NCBI GenBank assembly: GCA_002440045.1
Contig: DJRI01000098.1
Coordinates: 14,242-65,725 of the forward strand
Origin: Ruminococcaceae bacterium UBA6364
Lineage (GTDB): Bacteria; Bacillota; Clostridia; Oscillospirales; Acutalibacteraceae
Direction: 5' to 3'
DNA: 51,484 bases
Shown here: positions 33,526 through 41,532 of the stretch, piece after piece
Position numbering within the stretch: position 1 is the first letter of the stretch
How the letters are laid out: each line of letters opens with the position of its first letter
Notes under the pieces: model-generated
Database searches by the model: none
What the model was told of the DNA's origin: nothing
Seen by the model: the letters and a program-made list of their open reading frames with translations, nothing else
Translations under genes and position numbers: made by a program

Positions 33526-33572
33526 AAGGCGGTCGGGCTGCCACTTTGCGGCGCTCTTTGACCGCCTTTTTT
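33526..33572 (+). terminator. Rho-independent terminator of the yabP-yabR cluster
   Basis: AAGGCGGTC (33526-33534) and GACCGCCTT (33560-33568), with an inner GC-rich loop, followed by a T-run to 33572. Confidence 0.85.
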
Positions 33573-33636
33573 GTAACGGCAGATAAAATTTTGCAGTGCT
33601 TATATTTTTATAATCGGTGTTGCTTTAGGAGTTTAT

Positions 33637-34479
33637 ATGAGAGAAATTGACGTAAAAATTATAGAAGACGCAGTCGAGCGGCTGTTTTTAAAAGCCAACA
33701 CGCTTTTGCCGCAAGACCTTGAAGAGCTGATTGGCGTTTCAAAAGAAAAAGAAAGCAGCGCCGCCGCAAAAAGCGTGTTTTGCGATATGTGCAAAAATCT
33801 TGACGCGGCAAGGGAGCTTTCTTTACCGATTTGCCAGGATACGGGAATGGCTGTTTTATTTGCCGAAGTGGGGCAGGACGTTCATTTTGTCGGCGGAAGC
33901 TTTAATGACTCCGTAAACCGCGGCGTAAAAAAAGCGTATCTTGACGGTAAAATGCGCTGTTCTGTCGTGCGCGACCCTCTAAAGCGCGAAAACACGGGCG
34001 ACAACACGCCTGCCATAATACACTTTTCGCTTGTTGACGGCGATAAAGTAAAGCTTGTTGCCGCGCCGAAGGGCTTCGGCAGTGAAAATATGAGCAGAAT
34101 AAAAATGTTCAATCCCTCTTCGGGGGCTGACGATATAATCGGCTTTATTAAAGAAACGGTGCGCCTTGCAGGCTCTAACCCGTGCCCGCCGCTTGTTATA
34201 GGCGTGGGGCTCGGCAGTGATTTTGAGGGTGCCGCGCTTCTTTCAAAAAAAGCGCTCACGCGCGACGTTTCAAAAAGAAACGCCGACCCGTTTTATTGCG
34301 AGCTTGAAAAGAAAGCGCTTGAAGCCGTCAACACTCTTAAAATAGGCGCGCAGGGCTTCGGCGGCGACATAACCGCGCTTGCCGTCAACATTGAAACCGC
34401 ACCGACTCACATCGCGGGGCTGCCCGCGGCGGTAAACATCGGCTGTCACGTTACGCGCCACGCAGAAGAGGTTATTTGA
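33637..34479 (+). CDS. Class I (Fe-S) fumarate hydratase, alpha subunit
   Basis: Interconverts fumarate and malate using an oxygen-sensitive [4Fe-4S] cluster. 280 residues matching the N-terminal (alpha) half of class I fumarases and L-tartrate dehydratase alpha. The three cluster cysteines are visible: Cys66 in LPICQDTG, Cys183 in GSNPCPP and Cys270 in NIGCHVTRH; KGFGSENMS and GAQGFGGDITAL are also conserved. The beta subunit, which is normally the next gene, is not here: a convergent gene overlaps the stop by 8 bp. It must be elsewhere or this subunit is orphaned. TTTAGGAG precedes the ATG. Confidence 0.93.
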   Translation: MREIDVKIIEDAVERLFLKANTLLPQDLEELIGVSKEKESSAAAKSVFCDMCKNLDAARELSLPICQDTGMAVLFAEVGQDVHFVGGSFNDSVNRGVKKAYLDGKMRCSVVRDPLKRENTGDNTPAIIHFSLVDGDKVKLVAAPKGFGSENMSRIKMFNPSSGADDIIGFIKETVRLAGSNPCPPLVIGVGLGSDFEGAALLSKKALTRDVSKRNADPFYCELEKKALEAVNTLKIGAQGFGGDITALAVNIETAPTHIAGLPAAVNIGCHVTRHAEEVI

Positions 34480-35113
34480 ATATCTCTTCAAACCATTCAA
34501 GAAGCTTGAATTTCACTTTATATTTTTCGCCCGAGGTCACTATGCTTTCGCCCGTGTCCGTCAGGTATTCGGAAAGCTCCTCCCCGTTTTCTTCGACTTC
34601 GCCTGCCGCGGCGGGCACGCAAAGCGGCGGAAACATAACGCACCACCAGTTGTGACCCTTGCCGCTTCCGAGCACGACTTTTACCGATGTATATTCGCCC
34701 GACGGGAACGTCAGCTCGCCGTATACCCTTGTCGGATATATCTCGCGGCACAGCTTGATTTCGGCGCCGTAATCAAAGCCGCTTTCTTTAAGCACCCTAT
34801 TTGCGGTTTTTTGAAGCTCTTCTTTTGAAGCTTCAAAATAGCTTTCGGCGTTTTGTGAATTGACGCCCGCCGTCAAAAGCTCGGTATTTCTTTTAAGAAG
34901 CGCGTCGCGCACGGCAAGCTTTATGTTTTGGTCCGTTTCGCTGTCGCTGTTTGCAAGAATATGAAGTCTTACAACGCTGTCGCTTATTTTTGAGCACGCG
35001 CCCCCAAAATACGTCAAAGAAAACGACGCGTATAAAGCGAAAAATATTGACACTGCCGCCAAAAACACGCGGTCTTTAAGCCCGAATTTTCTTTCGTAAA
35101 TAAATTTTTGCAT
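34472..35113 (-). CDS. spoIIR: Stage II sporulation protein R
   Basis: Forespore signalling protein that is secreted into the intermembrane space and triggers SpoIIGA to process pro-sigma-E. 213 residues: one N-terminal membrane/signal helix (about 17-35), then VRLHILANSDSETDQNIKLAVRD and GKGHNWWCVMFPPLC, both diagnostic. C-terminal helix (LLEWFEEIF) as in the family. SD AAAGGACGG precedes the ATG but is buried in a potential hairpin with the ispE downstream region. Stop overlaps the convergent fumarase stop region by 8 bp. Confidence 0.95.
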   Translation of the reverse strand: MQKFIYERKFGLKDRVFLAAVSIFFALYASFSLTYFGGACSKISDSVVRLHILANSDSETDQNIKLAVRDALLKRNTELLTAGVNSQNAESYFEASKEELQKTANRVLKESGFDYGAEIKLCREIYPTRVYGELTFPSGEYTSVKVVLGSGKGHNWWCVMFPPLCVPAAAGEVEENGEELSEYLTDTGESIVTSGEKYKVKFKLLEWFEEIFK

Positions 35114-35117
35114 AAAT

Positions 35118-35173
35118 AAAACCGTCCTTTTTCTATGTAGACTTTTCGTTACACAGAGATTATGGACGGTTTT
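35118..35173 (-). other. Long-range hairpin between ispE and spoIIR covering the spoIIR SD
   Basis: Perfect 10-bp arms AAAACCGTCC (35118-35127) and GGACGGTTTT (35164-35173), 36-nt loop. On the minus strand the downstream arm is GGACGGTTTT, which contains the spoIIR Shine-Dalgarno and a short T-run, so it could act as a weak terminator for ispE or occlude spoIIR translation on read-through mRNA. Confidence 0.55.
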
Positions 35174-35180
35174 TCGTTTT

Positions 35181-36053
35181 TCATTCTTCGATTATTTCAA
35201 TACCGCAGTTTTTCGGCTCGCAAAAATAAACGCGCGGATATGTTTTTTTAAGACGGCTTACGCATTCTTCGGCGCTTTCTTTATCAAAAAACACGCCGAA
35301 AACCGCCGTACCCGAGCCTGTCATACAGGCGGCTTTTGCACCGCATTTATACATGGCGTCTTTAATATCGACCCTGTCTTTAAACTCTATCACCTGTTCA
35401 AAAATATTTGCGCAGTATTTAAACGCCCCTTTAAAATCGCCGTCCTCCAAAGCCTCGCACATGGCTTCGCCGTTCGGGTGTCGAAGCGACTCGCTTGAAT
35501 CAATCGCGCTGTACGCTTCGCGCGTGTTGCTTCCGCAGTCGGGCTTTACAACGGCAAAATAAACGCCGTCAAGGTCGTTTAAGGGCGCCACCACGCTCCC
35601 TATATCAAGGCAAAGCGCCGTTCCGCCGATAAGAATAAACGGAATATCCGCGCCGACCGCGGCGCCGATTTTAACAAGCTCTTTTAAAGTGAACGGCTCC
35701 GAGTAAAGCCTGTTTAAAGAGAAAAGCACCGCCGCGCCGTCGGCACTGCCGCCGCCCATACCCGCTTCGCTCGGGATATTTTTTTCTATATCTATTTTTA
35801 TACCGCGCCCTTTTTCGATTTTCGCCGCGTCAAAAAATGCCGCCGCACATTTATAGGCAATGTTTTTTCTGTCGGTCGGTATATTTTTGTCGGAGCACGA
35901 AATGAGGATTTTTTCACCCTTTGTTCTTTCGATTTTCAAAATGTCGCACAGGCTCAACGACTGCATTATTGTGTAAAGCTTGTGATAGCCGTTTTTCTTG
36001 ACGCCCGTTATGTCGAGCATAAGGTTGATTTTAGCGTTTGCTTTAACTATCAA
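35181..36053 (-). CDS. ispE: 4-diphosphocytidyl-2-C-methyl-D-erythritol kinase
   Basis: ATP-dependent step of the non-mevalonate (MEP) isoprenoid pathway. 290-residue GHMP kinase: KANAKINLMLDI...GYHKLYTIMQS at the N-terminus, ATP-binding PSEAGMGGGSADGAAVL at about 90-106 and the C-terminal MTGSGTAVFGVF. Start is TTG at 36053 with AAAGGAG nine bases upstream. Lies just upstream of spoIIR on the same strand; the palindromic repeat at 36071 sits immediately before its ribosome binding site. Confidence 0.95.
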   Translation of the reverse strand: MIVKANAKINLMLDITGVKKNGYHKLYTIMQSLSLCDILKIERTKGEKILISCSDKNIPTDRKNIAYKCAAAFFDAAKIEKGRGIKIDIEKNIPSEAGMGGGSADGAAVLFSLNRLYSEPFTLKELVKIGAAVGADIPFILIGGTALCLDIGSVVAPLNDLDGVYFAVVKPDCGSNTREAYSAIDSSESLRHPNGEAMCEALEDGDFKGAFKYCANIFEQVIEFKDRVDIKDAMYKCGAKAACMTGSGTAVFGVFFDKESAEECVSRLKKTYPRVYFCEPKNCGIEIIEE

Positions 36054-36070
36054 AATATCACGCTCCTTTA

Positions 36071-36117
36071 ATAGGCATAAGAGAGTCGAACAACCCGGTA
36101 GCCCCTCTTATGCCTAT
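36071..36117. repeat. Complete palindromic copy of the TAGGCATAAGAGGG element
   Basis: ATAGGCATAAGAG (36071-36083) and CTCTTATGCCTAT (36105-36117) are exact inverted copies around a 21-nt centre containing TCGAACAACCCGG. It lies in the gap between divergent ispE and the PHP gene, close to the ispE ribosome site. Copies 1 and 3 show only one arm. Confidence 0.7.
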
Positions 36118-36253
36118 AGTTTATCACATATACGCGCTTTTTTAAAGCATAAAATTTATTTATAAATATTTTATTACACTATGTTCTTTTTATAAAATAT
36201 GTGATAGAATACGCAGTGTAATAATAAATCGAAATAAGGGGTTTAATTTAAAT

Positions 36254-37075
36254 ATGGAAGAGGACAGTATAAGATTAATAGATATGCACACCCACACCGA
36301 CAACTCGCCCGACGGGCATCATTCGGCAATGTTTATGGCTGAAAACGCCGAAGAAAAAAAGCTCGAAGCAATTGCTTTTACCGACCACTGCGAAGTTGAC
36401 AGATATTATGAGGACGAATATGACCGCCGCACATTGCAAAGCTATTTTGAAGTTTCAAAGGCAAAAGCGGCGTTTAAAGGAAGGCTTGAGGTGTTAAGAG
36501 GTATTGAGCTCGGCGAGCCGCACTATAACCCTGAACTTGCAAAAAAAATTATAAATATGCAAAAATACGACGTCGTTCTCGGCTCGCTTCACAACCTGAG
36601 AAACAAAGAAGATTTTTATTATTGGAAAGAATTCAGTGAAAAAGACGTTCCTATTTTTATGAACGAATACTTTTTTGAAATTCTTAAAATGCTCGAATGG
36701 GGCGACTTTGACGTGCTCGCTCATCTGACATACCCCTTCCGCTATATATATAATGTTTGCGGCTACGTTGAAGATATAAACAACTATTCAAAAACGGTTG
36801 ACGAAATTTTAAAGCTCTGCGCCGAAAAAGACAAGGCGCTTGAAATCAATATGGGCGGATTGAAATATCCCATACACCTGCCCGCGCCGACTTTTGAAAC
36901 CGTAAAACGTTTTAAAGATTTAGGCGGAAAATTTGTGAGTGTGGGAACAGACTCGCACTATGCCGAAAGAATAGGCGACGGCATTTATGAAGCCTACGGC
37001 ATTGCCCGCGAAGCCGGTTTTAAGTGTGTTGCAAAATTCTGCGAAAGAAAATTATTTGAATTTCCCATTGTATAA
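36254..37075 (+). CDS. hisK: PHP-domain histidinol-phosphatase family protein
   Basis: Metal-dependent phosphoesterase; members most like this (HisK/HisJ type) remove phosphate from histidinol phosphate in histidine synthesis. 273 residues: metal ligands in DMHTHTD (near 10-16), FTDHCEVD (near 42), LRGIELGEP, VLGSLHN, DVLAHLTYP and VSVGTDSHY, the usual order in the PHP fold. No other his genes are nearby, so its role could also be in another phosphate ester pathway. The ATG has only AAGGGG about 12 bases upstream. It has its own promoter region, AT-rich and not clear enough to call. Confidence 0.85.
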   Translation: MEEDSIRLIDMHTHTDNSPDGHHSAMFMAENAEEKKLEAIAFTDHCEVDRYYEDEYDRRTLQSYFEVSKAKAAFKGRLEVLRGIELGEPHYNPELAKKIINMQKYDVVLGSLHNLRNKEDFYYWKEFSEKDVPIFMNEYFFEILKMLEWGDFDVLAHLTYPFRYIYNVCGYVEDINNYSKTVDEILKLCAEKDKALEINMGGLKYPIHLPAPTFETVKRFKDLGGKFVSVGTDSHYAERIGDGIYEAYGIAREAGFKCVAKFCERKLFEFPIV

Positions 37076-37387
37076 ATTTGCGTAACAAAATGTAAACACG
37101 CGCGATTTTTTCGTTTTTGCAGTGCGTTTTGCATATCGACTTTGTAAAGCATTCTACTTGCCTTTGTTCAAAACTCTGTCTAAAATGTCAACAACTTGCC
37201 CGCACGCGGGCTTTTCGACGCGGTTTTGAACCGATTTTTGTAAAGCAATTGACTTTACTTCTACAAAGTTTTGAACATTCTTCATTTTTCGCCATTGTTT
37301 ATGCAAATGAATATTCAATTATTTTGATTTTTAACAATCTGTAATTTTTAATTCCGCAAAAGAAAAAACTTTAGGGAGGGCATTTTT
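37076..37387. other. 312-bp gap with repeats and hairpins, no credible gene
   Basis: Holds direct repeats TTTGTAAAGCA (37141-37151, 37237-37247), an inverted pair TGTTCAAAACT (37165-37175) and AGTTTTGAACA (37267-37277), a further GGTTTTGAACC, and a GC-rich stem GCCCG-CACG-CGGGC followed by TTTT (37198-37215) that could terminate the PHP gene or a short RNA. An open frame of 75 codons here has no ribosome site and an unlikely composition. May be a small RNA or regulatory region. Confidence 0.4.
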
Positions 37388-38275
37388 TTGAGAACGCTTA
37401 CTTTCACCGTACCGAGCGAATTTTCGGAAAAGCCGCTCCTTTATTTTTTAAAAGGCAAGCTCGGCTTTTCGCACGGGATTGTCGGAACGCTTCGCCACAC
37501 CGAGGGTGCTCTAAAAGTGAACGGCAAAAACACAAGAGTTATTGACAGGGTTTTTGAGGGCGACATTTTAGAAATAACTCTGCCCGAAAAAACCTCGCCG
37601 CCCGAGCTTTGGGAAACAGAGCTTGACATTGTTTATGAAGACGACGACCTTATTGTAATAAATAAGCCCGCGGGGCTTTCGTGCCACCCGTCGCACAATC
37701 ATCCGAATTTTACGCTTGCAAACGCAGTTGCGGCGCACGTTTTAAAAAGCGGAGGAGAAGCCTCTGCGGCGCGTGCCGTCGGCAGGCTTGACAAAGGCAC
37801 AAGCGGGCTGATACTCTTTGCGAAGCACGCCTATGCCGCTTCGCTTCTTAACGGCAAAATTGAAAAAATATACATTGCGCTTGCAAGTCGGCGCATTGAA
37901 AAAAGCGGCGTTATAGACGCGCCCATCTATCGCCCTGACCCCTTAAAAACTCTTCGCGCCACAGGGAACGATGGTGACGCGGCGCTTACAAAATACGAAG
38001 TTTTAAAGCAGTGCGGCGACTGCACTCTTTTAAAAGTAAAAATCGAAACGGGCAGAACCCACCAGATACGCGTTCATTTAAAAAGCGTCGGCGCGCCGCT
38101 TGTCGGCGACGATATGTACGGCGGTCCGATTACAGAAAATTTAAATCGGCCTGCGCTTCACTGTGCCGAGATGTTTTTTACTCACCCGACGACGGGTGAA
38201 AAAATGCATTTTTCGCAGGAGCTGCCAGACGACATAAAAGCCGAAATAAATTCCCGATTGCTTTCCCGGGATTAA
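37388..38275 (+). CDS. RluA-family pseudouridine synthase
   Basis: Isomerises uridine to pseudouridine in rRNA or tRNA. 295 residues: an S4-like N-terminal segment (KGKLGFSHGIVGTLRHTEGALKVNGK), then the synthase domain with VINKPAGLSCHPS, catalytic GRLDKGTSGLILFAKH (nucleophile Asp), YIAL, KTGRTHQIRVH-type IETGRTHQIRVHLK and ALHCAEMFFTHP. TTG start with GGGAGGG nine bases upstream. RluD-like subgroup is likely from length and S4 domain but the target base is not determinable. Confidence 0.92.
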   Translation: MRTLTFTVPSEFSEKPLLYFLKGKLGFSHGIVGTLRHTEGALKVNGKNTRVIDRVFEGDILEITLPEKTSPPELWETELDIVYEDDDLIVINKPAGLSCHPSHNHPNFTLANAVAAHVLKSGGEASAARAVGRLDKGTSGLILFAKHAYAASLLNGKIEKIYIALASRRIEKSGVIDAPIYRPDPLKTLRATGNDGDAALTKYEVLKQCGDCTLLKVKIETGRTHQIRVHLKSVGAPLVGDDMYGGPITENLNRPALHCAEMFFTHPTTGEKMHFSQELPDDIKAEINSRLLSRD

Positions 38276-38314
38276 TTAATAAAAATACTCAACAAATTTT
38301 CGGAGGTATACTTT

Positions 38315-41300
38315 ATGCACACGATGAATCCGAGGGTTTTAAAAAACCTTATTAAGCAGATGTCACCGTATGACACCGAAGACAGCGTAACAATCCCCGA
38401 GTGGACTTCGTACACGGGCGTTCACGTTGAGCCGGGCAAAATTGTTCTTGACGAAAAGCCCGCAGTCAAAATGAAGCTCGGCGACCACTGGTTTTCGGGA
38501 TATGACGACACGCGTTATTTTGAAGCGTCCGTCACCGTGCCCGAAAGCTTCGGCGGCAGAACCTTGCGCCTTGTTATCGACTTCGGCGGCGAAGCGCTTG
38601 TCAGAATCAACGGCAGGCTTGTCGGCGCTGTAAGCTCACGCGAGAACAGCGGCTGGGTCGGCAGAACGGACATTATATTCCCCGTTCCCCCGAAAGCGGG
38701 CGAAAAGCTTGACATTCAGCTTGAAGCAACCGTTGACAGCGCCGCTTTTTGCGACACCGCCATGGCGGGCGGCAGAGCGCTTGAATACACTCTTAAACAC
38801 GCGTCTTTGGACCTTATAAACGACGGTGCCGAAAGCCTTCACTATGACTTTGCGTGCGCCTTTGACGTGTATGAGCATTCCGAAGACAAATACGTTGCAA
38901 AGCGCCTTTACAATATAACCGACACCGCAATACATATGCTCGACTTTGACCTCGGCAAAAGCGCATACTACACTTCCGTAGAAAAAGCCGCCGCATATTT
39001 TGCAGATGAGACAAAAAAGCTGTCGGCGCTTTCAAAAACGCCGGGCGAAGTAATACTTGCGGGGCACAGCCATCTTGACGTTGCATGGCTTTGGACGGTT
39101 AAAGAAATTCACCGCAAAACGGCGCGCACCTTTTCAAACAACATCGCGCTTCTTGAGATGTATCCCGATTTTCACTTCACGCAAAGTCAGGCGGTGCTTT
39201 ATGACTTTATGAAGAAAAATTATCCCGACGTCTATGAAAACGTTAAAAAGTTCGTCAAAGACGGCAGATGGGAAATTATCGGCAACACATGGGTTGAAGC
39301 CGACACAAACTTAGCCTCGGGCGAAAGCCTTATAAGACAGCTTCTTTACGGCAGAGAATTTTTCCTTAAAGAATTCGGCGTAAGCTCCGACACATATTGG
39401 CTCCCCGACTGCTTCGGCTTTACGGCGGCGCTTCCGCAGATAATCAAAAAATCGGGTATGAAGTATTTTATCACTTCAAAGCTTCAGTATAACGACACAA
39501 ACGAATTTCCCGTTTCGGTATTCAAATGGCGTTCGCACTCGGGCGACGAAGTGCTTGCCTATATGCAAAAGGTTCATTACGAGGGCGAGGGCGATGCAGA
39601 ATATATTGTAAAAACGCGCTCCACAAACCGCCAAAACGACCTTGTTGACGCCTCGATGGGTATGTTCGGCTACGGCGACGGCGGCGGCGGATGCACACAC
39701 GATATGGTAGAGCGTATTCGCCGATTTGAAAAGCTCCCCGGCCTCCCCGCAGTGCGCGAGGGCAGAGCCTCGGAATTTTTTGCCGAGGTCGAAAAAGACA
39801 AAGACGAACTGCCCGTTTGGGACGGTGAAATGTACTATGAAAATCACCGCGGCACGTTTACAAGCCAGGCGTTCATTAAAAAGAACAACCGCAAGGGCGA
39901 ATATATGCTCAGAAACCTTGAAATTCTCGGCATACTTTCGGGGCACTATGAAAAAGAGCGTCTTGAAAAATTGTGGAAGCTTCTTTTAATAAATCAGTTC
40001 CACGACATTTTGCCAGGCACTTCGATTCACGAAGCAATCGAAAACACCAGAGAAGAATATAAAGAGCTTAAAAAAGAGGGCGCAGAGCTTAAAGCGCACT
40101 GCTTTGAAGCGCTTAACAAAGCCGTTTCGCCGTCATACGAGGCTGTAACGGTCTGGAATATGTGCTCGCACCCCGTAACGGGCGTTGTTTCACTTGACGC
40201 ACCGTTTGAAAACGCAGTGCTTAAAGACTGCGGCGGCAAAGAGGTTCTCTTTGAAACAATAAACGAAAACGGCAAAAGCCGACTTCTTTTCCTTGCCCAA
40301 AACGTAACCGCCGTCGGCTATAAAATATATAAGCTCGAAAAGGGCGAAAATAAGGCTTCGGCGAATGTTATCGCAAGCGAAAATTCACTTGAAAACGAAT
40401 ATCTTTCGGTGAAGCTTGACGGCGACGGCAACATTCTTTCGGTATTTGACAAAGAAAACGGGCGCGAAGTGCTTTCGGGCGTGGGCAATCTTCTTACAAT
40501 CTCGCACGACAAGCCCATTCACGAAAGCGCATGGAACCTTGAAAATGACTACAAAATGAAAATGACCGAGCTTAAAGCCGCAAAAAGCGTGCGTGTTCTT
40601 GAAAGCTCGCCCCTGCGCGGCGTAATTGAGACCGTAAGAAAATATAACCAATCCACAATTACACAAAAAATTATTCTCAACGCCGCTTCAAGAACGCTCG
40701 ATTTTGACACCACCGTTGATTGGCACGAGCGCGAAAAGGTGCTGAAAGCCGAGTTCCCCGTAAATATCCGCGCAAGATATTCTACGTTTGAAATTGCCCA
40801 CGGCGCGCTTCAAAGGCCCACCTATGCAAACAACTCTTATGAAAAAGCGATGTTTGAATGCTGTGCGCACAAATGGACGGACCTTTCGGAGGGCGATTAC
40901 GGCGTAAGCCTTCTTAACGACTGCAAATACGGCTACGACCTTTTTGACAACGTAATGAGAATTACGCTCATGCGCGGCCCCATATGCCCCGATCCCAAAG
41001 GCGATATAGGAATAAGCACGTTTAAATACAGCCTTTATCCGCACAAGGGCGTTTGGAGCGAAGCGGGCACCGTGCACGAGGCGTTTAAGCTCAACATTCC
41101 GCTTGAAGCCTTTGTCACAGAAAACGGCTGCGGCACTTTTAACGAAAGAAGCTTCTTTACGCTTGACAAGAGCAACGTCATAATTGACGCAGTTAAAAAA
41201 GCGCAGGACGAAAACGGCATAATCGTCAGAGTTTATGAAGCCGAGGGCAAGCACTCGGACGTTTATCTTTCGCTTCCGTTCAAGGGCATAAAGGTCACGG

Positions 41301-41407
41301 ACTGCAACCTTATGGAGGAAAATGCTTCTTCTAGAAAATCCGATGACTCGGGCTTTATGTTCTCAATCAAGCCGTTTGAGGTTTTGACCTTCAGAATTGA
41401 GTTCTGA
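38315..41407 (+). CDS. Alpha-mannosidase, GH38 family
   Basis: Zinc-dependent exo-alpha-mannosidase. 1030 residues, no signal peptide, so intracellular. Order: N-terminal beta region (about 1-240); zinc site HSHLDVAW (His251, Asp255); nucleophile Asp365 in WLPDCFGFTAALPQ; another zinc ligand probably His557 in INQFHDILPGTS; then the large beta-sandwich domains to the C-terminus. Length and motifs match bacterial GH38 enzymes that trim imported mannosides or glycans. Strong GGAGG before the ATG. Followed by a terminator and a DUF2804 gene; possible joint use of one glycan is inferred. Confidence 0.93.
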   Translation: MHTMNPRVLKNLIKQMSPYDTEDSVTIPEWTSYTGVHVEPGKIVLDEKPAVKMKLGDHWFSGYDDTRYFEASVTVPESFGGRTLRLVIDFGGEALVRINGRLVGAVSSRENSGWVGRTDIIFPVPPKAGEKLDIQLEATVDSAAFCDTAMAGGRALEYTLKHASLDLINDGAESLHYDFACAFDVYEHSEDKYVAKRLYNITDTAIHMLDFDLGKSAYYTSVEKAAAYFADETKKLSALSKTPGEVILAGHSHLDVAWLWTVKEIHRKTARTFSNNIALLEMYPDFHFTQSQAVLYDFMKKNYPDVYENVKKFVKDGRWEIIGNTWVEADTNLASGESLIRQLLYGREFFLKEFGVSSDTYWLPDCFGFTAALPQIIKKSGMKYFITSKLQYNDTNEFPVSVFKWRSHSGDEVLAYMQKVHYEGEGDAEYIVKTRSTNRQNDLVDASMGMFGYGDGGGGCTHDMVERIRRFEKLPGLPAVREGRASEFFAEVEKDKDELPVWDGEMYYENHRGTFTSQAFIKKNNRKGEYMLRNLEILGILSGHYEKERLEKLWKLLLINQFHDILPGTSIHEAIENTREEYKELKKEGAELKAHCFEALNKAVSPSYEAVTVWNMCSHPVTGVVSLDAPFENAVLKDCGGKEVLFETINENGKSRLLFLAQNVTAVGYKIYKLEKGENKASANVIASENSLENEYLSVKLDGDGNILSVFDKENGREVLSGVGNLLTISHDKPIHESAWNLENDYKMKMTELKAAKSVRVLESSPLRGVIETVRKYNQSTITQKIILNAASRTLDFDTTVDWHEREKVLKAEFPVNIRARYSTFEIAHGALQRPTYANNSYEKAMFECCAHKWTDLSEGDYGVSLLNDCKYGYDLFDNVMRITLMRGPICPDPKGDIGISTFKYSLYPHKGVWSEAGTVHEAFKLNIPLEAFVTENGCGTFNERSFFTLDKSNVIIDAVKKAQDENGIIVRVYEAEGKHSDVYLSLPFKGIKVTDCNLMEENASSRKSDDSGFMFSIKPFEVLTFRIEF

Positions 41408-41440
41408 AAACACGCAAATACACAAATTAAATAAATTATG

Positions 41441-41489
41441 AGCCGCACTTCAAGTGTATTTTATATAAAAAGCTTGAATTGCGGCTTTT
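41441..41489 (+). terminator. Terminator after the GH38 gene
   Basis: AGCCGCACTTCAAG (41441-41454) and CTTGAATTGCGGCT (41473-41486) pair with one small mismatch region, followed by TTTT. Confidence 0.7.
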
Positions 41490-41532
41490 AAACTGTTATA
41501 ATTCAGTTGGATATTATTGGGAGGTATTTATT

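Noticed and set aside
37117..37344. 75-codon plus-strand frame in the long gap after the PHP gene
   Set aside because: No Shine-Dalgarno, Cys/Leu-rich without domain signals, and it runs through the inverted repeats and GC hairpin.
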